From CAZBBB01 sp964490005 (lineage in GTDB: Bacteria > Planctomycetota > B15-G4), in assembly GCA_964490005.1 (NCBI GenBank), contig CAZBBB010000129.1, positions 1-7,326 of the forward strand: 7,326 nt of DNA. Reading direction: 5' to 3'. Shown piece after piece: positions 1-4,771 of the stretch. The position numbers were made by a program, and so were the translations under genes. The first letter of the stretch is position 1; every line of letters begins with the position of its first letter. The notes beneath the pieces were generated by a model. That model saw only the letters and a program-made list of their open reading frames with translations, was not told where the DNA came from and ran no database searches.

Positions 1-1465
1 CGGCGGGGGCCCCGGTGCCGAGCGGCCGGCCGGCCGCGGCCGCAGCGGCGGGTGCGCCGGGCAGCGGACCGCCGGGCAGGCCGGTCGGGCTCGGCATGGC
101 GAAGGGCGCCGTGGCGGTCGGCGGCTGGCCGCCCATCGAGGGCAGCGCCGCGGGCTTGAACGCGAACGGATCGGGCGCCTGCGCGAGCGCCTGCACGTCG
201 GCGAGCATCTGCGCGGCGCTGGCGTAGCGGCTGTTCATGTCGGCCATCGCGCGCCGCACGATCCACTTGAGTGCCTCGGGGCAGCGGCGCGAGATCTGGC
301 TCAGGCTGCCGTGCGCCGGGAAGCTGTTCTCGACGAGCGCGTAGAGCACGGCGCCCGTGCCGTAGATGTCGAACTTCACGCCGTCGACCTCGTGCACGCG
401 CACGCCGCGCAGCGCCAGGCGCACCATCTCGGGGTCGCGGAAATACTCGGTGCCGTGCGTCGTGAGCGTCAGGGCCGAAGCCAGCGGCGTGAGCAGGCCG
501 AGATCGACGAGGTGCACGCGCCCGTCGGGCGCGACGATCACGTTGCCGGGCTTGACGTCCTTGTGCCACAGGCCGCGGCCGTGGAAGCCGTCGAGCGTGC
601 CGAGCAGGTCGGCCGTCCAGCCGAGCACGCGCGCCAGGCCCGCGGCGTCGAGTCCCTCGGGCCCGGCGTGGCTGTGCAGCACGGCGGCCGCGCGGCCGAG
701 GTCCTCGCCGGGCACGTAGGGCATGACGTAGTGGAAGCGCCGCGGCGAGAGTTCGTGTTCGAGCACCAGGCCGAGGTCGCGCGCCGCGGCCAGCGCGCGG
801 TTCTCGCGCACGATCTGCGGCAGCGAGCTGCCCTCCTCGTGCGAGAAGGACTTGATCACGACCTGCGCCGGCACGACGCGGCCCGCCGCCTGCAGCGCGC
901 GGCGCTTGTCGGGCTCGACGTCCGCGAGGTACAGGCGCGCGCCCGAGCCGCCCGCCGGCAGCGTGCCGACGACGCGGTAGCCGGCGAAGCTGCCGGGCGG
1001 CGGGCCGCCGCCGGGCCCGGTCGGCGCGCGCGCGATGACCTCCGGCACGCGCCGCTCGATGCCGTCGGTGAGCGCGGTCAGCCCGAACAGGTGCGCGACG
1101 TTGCCGATCGCGAGCCGGTAGGCGCAGGTCGTCATGTCGAGGCATTCCTGCTCGAGCGCGCGCCCGTAATGGTTGGCCTTCTCCCAGCGGCCGAGCGCCA
1201 CCTGCGCGAGGATCGTCGGCACGTAGAACAGGCAGGTGAACACGGCGCCCGCGAGCTGCAGCAGGTCGCGCAGCGTGTGCCGGATGAAGCGCCCCAGCCG
1301 GCCGAACCCGCCGAAGACGCCGCGGAACACCCAGGCGATGCCGCGGAACAGGCCGTGCAGCACGGCGAAGACCCCGCGCAGCACGAGCACGAGCAGGTAG
1401 CCCGCGAACAGCATGAGCGCGAGCAGCACGAGGATGCGTCCGAAGACGAAGACTTCCGCGGCCAT
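1..1465 (-). CDS. Membrane-anchored Hanks-type Ser/Thr protein kinase, C-terminus beyond the left edge
   Basis: I translated the minus strand by hand. It is open from an ATG at 1465-1463 to the window edge, giving 488 visible codons. The protein presumably phosphorylates Ser/Thr on target proteins in the cytoplasm. Residues about 4-29 are a strong hydrophobic helix, 30-66 are rich in Arg, Gly and Phe, and 68-91 are hydrophobic again. A kinase domain covers about 163-427. It has a loose Gly loop (AGGSGARLYL, 171-180), VIK with Lys205, a likely helix-C Glu221, catalytic HKDVKPGN (301-308), DLG in place of DFG (321-323), GTEYFRDPE (338-346) and DIYGTG (366-371). All key catalytic residues are present, so it should be active. 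Residues from about 440 form a Pro/Ala/Gly-rich linker that runs off the edge, so a further domain may follow. The gene starts 38 bases after the sigma-factor stop, which suggests an operon. A weak GAGAG lies upstream of the start. Confidence 0.9.
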   Translation of the reverse strand, partial: MAAEVFVFGRILVLLALMLFAGYLLVLVLRGVFAVLHGLFRGIAWVFRGVFGGFGRLGRFIRHTLRDLLQLAGAVFTCLFYVPTILAQVALGRWEKANHYGRALEQECLDMTTCAYRLAIGNVAHLFGLTALTDGIERRVPEVIARAPTGPGGGPPPGSFAGYRVVGTLPAGGSGARLYLADVEPDKRRALQAAGRVVPAQVVIKSFSHEEGSSLPQIVRENRALAAARDLGLVLEHELSPRRFHYVMPYVPGEDLGRAAAVLHSHAGPEGLDAAGLARVLGWTADLLGTLDGFHGRGLWHKDVKPGNVIVAPDGRVHLVDLGLLTPLASALTLTTHGTEYFRDPEMVRLALRGVRVHEVDGVKFDIYGTGAVLYALVENSFPAHGSLSQISRRCPEALKWIVRRAMADMNSRYASAAQMLADVQALAQAPDPFAFKPAALPSMGGQPPTATAPFAMPSPTGLPGGPLPGAPAAAAAAGRPLGTGAPA

Positions 1466-1503
1466 GTCCCGACTCTCGTGCGCGGCGCTCGGCGCCCGTC
1501 GCT

Positions 1504-2253
1504 CTAGCGGACGGTGGGCGGGCGGTCGGCGGCGCGCAGTTCCTGCTGGCGGTGGTAGATCTCGGCGACGGCCTCATCGAAGAGTTCGTCGGCGGCCTTG
1601 TTGGGATTGGGGTCGAGGCCGTTTCGGGCGGCCTCCTGCGCCTCGTCGTCGGTGAAGCTGTAGCGCGTGACCATCTCGGCCAGCCGCGCGCGCAGCCGCG
1701 TGCGCACGGCGGCGAGGCGGCGACTGACGGTCGGCTCGCTCAGGCCGAGCGCCTCGGCCACGGCGCGTCCCGTCTGCCCGTCGAGCACCCGCATGCGGTA
1801 GACCGAGAACTCGACGAAGTCGCTCTCGCGCTCGACGGCGCGCAGGGCGGCCTCGACCTTGGCGTGGAACACGGCCGACTCGTAGTCGTCCTCGACCGAG
1901 GGTTGCTCGAGGCTCGCCAGGCCCTCGACGAGTTCGCCCGGGCGCTTGCCGGCGCCGCGCTTGAGCGCCATGCGCCGGTCGATCTCGCCGCCCAGCGTGT
2001 GCTTGGCGATGGCCAGCAGCCAGGTCGAGAAGCGCGCGCCGCGCTCGGGGTCGTGGCGGTCGATCGCGTCGGCCAGCGCGGTGAGCGTCTCCTGGCTGAG
2101 GTCCTGCACGGTCTCGGGGCCGATGCGGCCGTGCCCCCAGCGCGCCAGCTGCCGCCGCAGGATCGGCCCGAAGGTCTCCCACAGCTCGAACCACGCCGCG
2201 GGATCGCGGCTGCGCAGCCGGCCGATGAAGCTGGTCGTGAGGTTGGAGAGCAC
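1504..2253 (-). CDS. Sigma-70 family (ECF-like) RNA polymerase sigma factor with a C-terminal extension
   Basis: This 249-residue protein should direct RNA polymerase to a set of promoters. Region 2 lies at about 18-97, with the typical DLSQETLTALADAID (51-65) and RFSTWLLAIAKH (74-85) stretches. Region 4 lies at about 130-195, with a helix-turn-helix at 162-182 (AVAEALGLSEPTVSRRL). Beyond region 4 there are about 54 extra residues (196-249) with YSFTDDE and FDEAVAEIYHRQ, longer than a minimal ECF factor. The start is GTG at 2253-2251. An in-frame TAG lies four codons upstream, and the first residues fit the usual opening of region 2. No Shine-Dalgarno sequence is visible, but a TAGAAT box ends 6 bases before the GTG, so the mRNA may be leaderless. 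In planctomycetes, ECF factors are often encoded beside Ser/Thr kinases, as here; that the kinase regulates this factor is my inference. No anti-sigma gene is visible. Confidence 0.9.
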   Translation of the reverse strand: MLSNLTTSFIGRLRSRDPAAWFELWETFGPILRRQLARWGHGRIGPETVQDLSQETLTALADAIDRHDPERGARFSTWLLAIAKHTLGGEIDRRMALKRGAGKRPGELVEGLASLEQPSVEDDYESAVFHAKVEAALRAVERESDFVEFSVYRMRVLDGQTGRAVAEALGLSEPTVSRRLAAVRTRLRARLAEMVTRYSFTDDEAQEAARNGLDPNPNKAADELFDEAVAEIYHRQQELRAADRPPTVR

Positions 2254-2259
2254 GGCCGG

Positions 2260-2265
2260 ATTCTA
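2260..2265 (-). promoter_or_regulatory. -10-like box (TAGAAT) of the sigma-factor gene
   Basis: On the minus strand TAGAAT matches five of six bases of the TATAAT consensus. It ends 6 bases before the GTG start, so a start site about 7 bases downstream of the box would fall on the start codon and give a leaderless mRNA. No -35 box like TTGACA is seen at the expected distance; that position lies inside the 17-base palindrome. Confidence 0.4.
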
Positions 2266-2276
2266 ACCGCGCTGAA

Positions 2277-2293
2277 AGGCGGCCCGGCCGCCT
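2277..2293. repeat. Perfect 17-base palindrome in a divergent intergenic region, possible operator
   Basis: AGGCGGCC and GGCCGCCT flank a single central C (arms 2277-2284 and 2286-2293), in the 114-base gap between the sigma-factor gene and the divergent coiled-coil gene. It covers the place where a -35 element for the sigma-factor promoter would be. This suits a dimeric regulator's operator. GC-rich palindromes do arise by chance in such DNA, so the call is tentative. Confidence 0.35.
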
Positions 2294-2352
2294 CCCAACA
2301 AGGGCCCGTCGCGCCGGGGTCGCCCCGACGCACGCGATCCCTCTTCAGGAAC

Positions 2353-2359
2353 GGAAGGA
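2353..2359 (+). promoter_or_regulatory. Ribosome binding site of the coiled-coil protein gene
   Basis: GGAAGGA lies 8 bases before the ATG at 2368. It decides the start: the reading frame stays open far upstream, but only this ATG has a good Shine-Dalgarno sequence and a membrane helix right behind it. Confidence 0.7.
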
Positions 2360-2367
2360 CAGCACCC

Positions 2368-3297
2368 ATGGCCATCATTCGCAGCATCGTTCGCTTCGGC
2401 ATCTACGGCGGCGTGATCGCCGGCGCGGCCGTGCTCTTCGCGGGGCCGCAGCGCGTCTCGGCCCTGTTCGGCATGGCCAAGGGCGCCGTGATCGACACCA
2501 TCGACGACAGCCTCGGCGAGCCCGCCGCCCTGCGCAGCCAGCTCCGCACGCTCGAGGCGCAGTATCCCGAGCGCATCTCGGAGCTGCGCGGCGACCTGGC
2601 CGAACTCGTCGAGCAGAAGCGCCAGGCGGCGCGCGAGAAGGCCGTCTCCGAGCGCGTGGTCGCGCTCGCCGACCGCGACCTCGAGCAGCTCTCGCCGCTG
2701 GTGAGCGAGGCCGAGGCCGCGCGCGCCACCGCGCTGCCCGGGCAGGTCGTCGCGATCAACTACGCCGGCGACGTGCTGCCCTTCAACGCGGCCCAGGCGC
2801 GCACGGCCGAGATCCGCCGCACGCGCATGGCCTACGCCGGCCGCGCCAGCGACGCCGCGCGCGACCTGTCGTACCTCGAGCAGCAGGAGCAGCGCCTGCG
2901 CGCGCTGCTCGACCAGCTCGAGACCGAGCGGGCCGAGTTCCGCAGCCAGATCTGGCAGCTCGACCGGCAGGTCGACTCGATCGCGCGCAACGACCGCCTC
3001 ATCGAGCTGATGAACAAGCGCCAGGCCACGATGGACGAGGTCTCGCGCTTCGAGGGCGTGAGCCTCGACCGCCTGCGCACGAACATGGCCGAGGTGCGCA
3101 GCCGCCAGGAGGCCGAGCTCGACCTGCTCGCGCACGACCAGCGCCGGCTCGACTACGAGGACGTCGCGCGCGGCGAACTCGACGCGGCCCTGCCGGCGCC
3201 CGGCGCCGACGCCACGGGACTCGGCGCGCTGCTGCCCCCGCCCGGGGCGCCCGGTGGCGAGGTGCAGGTGATCACCATCGGGCCCCGCTCGCGCTGA
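2368..3297 (+). CDS. Membrane-anchored coiled-coil protein, function unknown
   Basis: This 309-residue protein has one N-terminal hydrophobic helix (about 8-25) and then a long, highly charged, mostly helical body. Likely coiled-coil stretches are about 52-122 and 141-270, rich in Glu, Arg, Leu and Gln. They are broken by a short stretch (123-140, with Gly and Pro) that looks like a turn or small beta element. The tail (275-309) is Pro/Gly-rich and disordered. The open frame extends upstream to 1552, but that part is antisense to the sigma-factor gene; the ATG at 2368 with GGAAGGA before it is the convincing start. From memory it resembles a family of single-helix coiled-coil proteins common in planctomycetes, loosely like PspA/IM30 in build; I cannot confirm homology. 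It is divergent from the sigma-kinase operon, so it could be a target or partner of that pair. It ends before a strong inverted repeat. Confidence 0.85.
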   Translation: MAIIRSIVRFGIYGGVIAGAAVLFAGPQRVSALFGMAKGAVIDTIDDSLGEPAALRSQLRTLEAQYPERISELRGDLAELVEQKRQAAREKAVSERVVALADRDLEQLSPLVSEAEAARATALPGQVVAINYAGDVLPFNAAQARTAEIRRTRMAYAGRASDAARDLSYLEQQEQRLRALLDQLETERAEFRSQIWQLDRQVDSIARNDRLIELMNKRQATMDEVSRFEGVSLDRLRTNMAEVRSRQEAELDLLAHDQRRLDYEDVARGELDAALPAPGADATGLGALLPPPGAPGGEVQVITIGPRSR

Positions 3298-3307
3298 ACG
3301 CGGGGCG

Positions 3308-3368
3308 GCGACGCGGCGCGCCGGTGCGCGGGGCCAGGGTCGGCCTCGCCTCCGGCGCGCCGCGTCGC
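3308..3368. terminator. Likely bidirectional terminator: 17-bp perfect inverted repeat between convergent genes
   Basis: Bases 3308-3324 and 3352-3368 are perfect reverse complements (17 pairs), separated by 27 bases. The loop holds a second short stem (GGGGCC with GGCCTC, one G-U pair). The repeat fills most of the 82-base gap between the 3' ends of the coiled-coil gene and the small lipoprotein gene. Each arm contains the self-complementary octamer GGCGCGCC. No run of T follows on either strand, so it is not a classic intrinsic terminator. It could be a U-tract-less terminator or an RNA 3'-end protector. Confidence 0.6.
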
Positions 3369-3379
3369 GTCGTGCCGGC

Positions 3380-3583
3380 CTACTTCTCCGCCTTGCAGAG
3401 CTTGCAGGCGTCGGTGCAGTTGTGCGTGACGTGCTTCTCGAGCGTCGTGAGGCGCGCCTCGATCTTGGCGAGCTTGCCGTCCTCGTCCATCCAGTCGCCG
3501 TCGTCGCCGGTGCCGACGGCGAAGACGCAGCCGGGGAGCACGAGCAGGGTGGCGGCGAGCATCAGGGGCAGGGACTTGCGCAT
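3380..3583 (-). CDS. Small putative lipoprotein with three C-terminal cysteines
   Basis: This 67-residue protein opens with a signal peptide (Met-Arg-Lys, then a hydrophobic core) ending in LVLPGC, so Cys19 is a plausible lipidation site; Pro at -2 is unusual. The mature part is an acidic stretch (GDDGDWMDEDG, 26-36), a short helix able to form a coiled coil (about 37-53) and a tail with Cys56, Cys60 and Cys63 in a C-x3-C-x2-C pattern. The tail cysteines could pair in disulphides or bind a metal or cofactor; this is inference. The ATG at 3583-3581 has GGAG six bases before it. A longer open frame exists upstream to 4120, but it is antisense-free shadow of the thioesterase gene in another frame and has no signal peptide. 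The gene lies 80 bases downstream of the thioesterase on the same strand and has its own -10-like box. I do not recognise the family. Confidence 0.8.
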   Translation of the reverse strand: MRKSLPLMLAATLLVLPGCVFAVGTGDDGDWMDEDGKLAKIEARLTTLEKHVTHNCTDACKLCKAEK

Positions 3584-3587
3584 GGGT

Positions 3588-3593
3588 CTCTCC
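3588..3593 (-). promoter_or_regulatory. Ribosome binding site of the small lipoprotein gene
   Basis: On the minus strand GGAGAG lies 4 bases (core GGAG 6 bases) before the ATG at 3583. It fixes the start of this short gene at the signal peptide and makes the longer frame unlikely. Confidence 0.65.
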
Positions 3594-3611
3594 AGTGCGG
3601 GGAAGGGGCGC

Positions 3612-3617
3612 AGTGTA
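3612..3617 (-). promoter_or_regulatory. -10-like box (TACACT) upstream of the lipoprotein gene
   Basis: TACACT on the minus strand matches four of six bases of TATAAT. It is an AT-richer spot in a GC-rich gap and would give a leader of about 22 bases that includes the Shine-Dalgarno sequence. No -35 box is evident. Confidence 0.3.
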
Positions 3618-3663
3618 GGGGGCCGGCCGCGGGCGCGGGGCATGGCGGGATCGTGGCGCGGAC

Positions 3664-4074
3664 TCAGCGGGCCGCGTCGAGCGGGCCGACCGCCGCCCGG
3701 AAGTCCTCCGGGACCGGGACGGACGCGCCGCCCTCGCCGCTGAAGACCATGACCGTGGCGGCCTGCGCGACGACCTGGTCCGCGCGCAGCAGGCGCTGCT
3801 CCCAGCGCACGCTGCTGCGGCCGAAGCCCGCGATCGCGCTGTGCAGCTCGAGCCGCTCGCCGAGCCGCACCGGGCGCCGGAAGTCGACCTCGGTGCGCGC
3901 CACGACGAACCACTGCCGGCGATCGGCGAAGCCGTCGTAGCTGAAGCCGAGCGCCTGCAGATACTCCAGCCGCGCCTGCTCGAACCAGCTCAGGTAGACG
4001 GCGTTGTTCAGGTGGCGGTAGCTGTCGAGCTCGTACGAGCGCGGCTGGAAGCGGCGGACGTGCGTGCGGCCCAT
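3664..4074 (-). CDS. FadM/YbgC-like hotdog-fold acyl-CoA thioesterase
   Basis: This 136-residue protein matches the 4HBT hotdog family, whose members hydrolyse acyl-CoA thioesters in the cytoplasm. The diagnostic stretch is YELDSYRHLNNAVYLSWFEQ (14-33), followed by AR, very like E. coli FadM; Asp17 sits at the position of the catalytic Asp of YbgC. Further family marks are VDFRRPVRLGERLELH (63-78) and the last strands around VVAQAATVMVF. The length equals that of FadM (about 132 residues). The actual substrate cannot be read from the sequence. The ATG at 4074-4072 lies just before the conserved first strand. It has no Shine-Dalgarno sequence, but a TACAAT box ends 9 bases upstream, which suggests an almost leaderless mRNA. 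The gene is divergent from rfbC and is followed on the same strand by the small lipoprotein gene. Confidence 0.88.
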   Translation of the reverse strand: MGRTHVRRFQPRSYELDSYRHLNNAVYLSWFEQARLEYLQALGFSYDGFADRRQWFVVARTEVDFRRPVRLGERLELHSAIAGFGRSSVRWEQRLLRADQVVAQAATVMVFSGEGGASVPVPEDFRAAVGPLDAAR

Positions 4075-4083
4075 GCGCGTCCG

Positions 4084-4093
4084 ATTGTAGAAT
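4084..4093. promoter_or_regulatory. Bidirectional promoter: two opposed, overlapping -10 boxes
   Basis: The ten bases ATTGTAGAAT read TAGAAT on the plus strand (4088-4093) and TACAAT on the minus strand (4084-4089), sharing the TA at 4088-4089. Each matches five of six bases of TATAAT. Plus-strand transcripts would start near 4100 and give rfbC a leader of about 38 bases. Minus-strand transcripts would start near 4077, about 3 bases before the thioesterase ATG. No clear -35 boxes are seen. Confidence 0.5.
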
Positions 4094-4137
4094 CCCGCGC
4101 CGCACGCCCGCCCCTTTCATCCCGCGAGTGTCCGCAC

Positions 4138-4695
4138 GTGAAGTTCGTCCCCACCCGGCTGCCCGGCGTGCTCCTCGTCGAGCCGCCCGTGTTCCGCGAC
4201 GAGCGCGGCTTCTTCCTCGAGTGCTACCACGCCGACAAGTACCGGCAGGGAGGCATCGCGCTGCCCTTCGTGCAGGACAACCACAGCCGCTCGGCGCGCG
4301 GCACGCTGCGCGGCCTGCACGCGCAATGGCGCAAGCCGCAGGGCAAGCTCGTGCGCGTGCTCTCGGGCGAGATCTGGGACGTCGCCGTCGACGTGCGCCG
4401 GGGCAGCCCGACCTTCGCGCAGTGGGTCGGCGTGGCGCTCGACGCCGAGAGTCACCGCCAGATCTGGGTGCCGCCCGGCTTCGTGCACGGCTTCTGCGTG
4501 CTGAGCGAGTTCGCCGAGGTCGAATACAAGTGCACCGATGTCTACGACCCGGGCGGCGAGCTGGGCGTGGCCTGGAACGACCCCGAGATCGGCATCGAGT
4601 GGCCGATCGCCGAGCCGACCCTCTCGGCCAAGGACCAGGCCGCGCCGTCCCTGGCCGAGGTGGCCGAGCGGCTGCCGGTCTTCGAAGCGACCTGA
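4138..4695 (+). CDS. rfbC: dTDP-4-dehydrorhamnose 3,5-epimerase (RmlC)
   Basis: This 185-residue cupin-fold enzyme inverts C3 and C5 of dTDP-4-keto-6-deoxyglucose, the third step of dTDP-L-rhamnose synthesis for surface polysaccharides. Near-diagnostic stretches are FVQDNHSRSARGTLRGLH (44-61), KLVRVLSGEIWDVAVDVR (70-87), PPGFVHGFCVLS (112-123) and WNDPEIGIEWP (146-156). His61 in RGLH is the catalytic base, Lys70 is conserved, Tyr136 in DVYDP aligns with the active-site Tyr, and Asp166 in LSAKD aligns with the His-paired Asp. The length is typical. The GTG at 4138 is chosen because the protein then begins (M)KFVPTRLPG as in the family; the frame is open upstream, but that part is antisense to the thioesterase gene. 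There is no good Shine-Dalgarno sequence. The other rhamnose genes (rmlA, rmlB, rmlD) are not in the window, so this copy stands alone or serves a related deoxysugar. Confidence 0.95.
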   Translation: MKFVPTRLPGVLLVEPPVFRDERGFFLECYHADKYRQGGIALPFVQDNHSRSARGTLRGLHAQWRKPQGKLVRVLSGEIWDVAVDVRRGSPTFAQWVGVALDAESHRQIWVPPGFVHGFCVLSEFAEVEYKCTDVYDPGGELGVAWNDPEIGIEWPIAEPTLSAKDQAAPSLAEVAERLPVFEAT

Positions 4696-4724
4696 TTCCC
4701 GCACCGCGGCCCGCCCGGGGGCGC

Positions 4725-4730
4725 TAGGAT
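4725..4730 (+). promoter_or_regulatory. -10-like box (TAGGAT) upstream of the FG-GAP protein gene
   Basis: TAGGAT lies 41 bases before the ATG at 4772 and 29 bases after the rfbC stop. It differs from the TAGAAT boxes in this window by one base. A transcript would start near 4737, just before a perfect hairpin. No -35 box is evident. Confidence 0.35.
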
Positions 4731-4739
4731 GGCGGCCGT

Positions 4740-4758
4740 CCCGCACGCCGCGTGCGGG
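4740..4758 (+). repeat. Perfect 8-bp hairpin in the 5' leader of the FG-GAP protein gene
   Basis: CCCGCACG (4740-4747) and CGTGCGGG (4751-4758) pair perfectly around a 3-base loop. The hairpin would sit at the very 5' end of the predicted leader and ends 2 bases before the GGAGG ribosome site. It may protect the mRNA or tune ribosome access. It could instead be a terminator remnant for rfbC, but no T run follows. Confidence 0.5.
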
Positions 4759-4760
4759 CG

Positions 4761-4765
4761 GGAGG
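4761..4765 (+). promoter_or_regulatory. Ribosome binding site of the FG-GAP protein gene
   Basis: GGAGG lies 6 bases before the ATG at 4772. It selects this start over in-frame starts further upstream, such as 4538, which lie within rfbC and would give no signal peptide. Confidence 0.75.
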
Positions 4766-4771
4766 TCGCCG

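Noticed and set aside
94..113. A 20-base stretch nearly identical (one mismatch) to 2471-2490.
   Set aside because: The two lie in unrelated genes, in opposite coding sense and different protein context (kinase tail versus coiled-coil N-terminus), with no flanking similarity; chance in GC-rich DNA.
311..1507. A 398-codon plus-strand open frame rich in Arg, Ala, Glu and His.
   Set aside because: It is antisense to the kinase gene, whose minus-strand translation has all kinase motifs. The plus-strand product is low-complexity, as expected of a mirror frame in very GC-rich DNA.
2315..2327. A CGGGG-TCG-CCCCG inverted repeat upstream of the coiled-coil gene.
   Set aside because: Arms of five G/C bases are common by chance here, and it has no clear position relative to a promoter box.
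1552..2367. A 272-residue N-terminal extension of the coiled-coil protein.
   Set aside because: It would be antisense to nearly the whole sigma-factor gene, and the ATG at 2368 has a good ribosome site and begins the membrane helix.
2263..3135. A 290-codon minus-strand open frame.
   Set aside because: It is antisense to the coiled-coil protein gene, which has a proper ribosome site and membrane helix. The minus-strand product shows only Leu/Ala/Arg/His-rich mirror composition.
3841..4137. A longer N-terminus for rfbC, since its frame is open upstream to 3841.
   Set aside because: The extra part lies antisense to the thioesterase gene and resembles nothing in the RmlC family, whose proteins start where the GTG at 4138 does.
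4538..4771. An upstream start for the FG-GAP protein inside rfbC.
   Set aside because: It would overlap rfbC in another frame and bury the signal peptide; the ATG at 4772 has GGAGG at the right distance.
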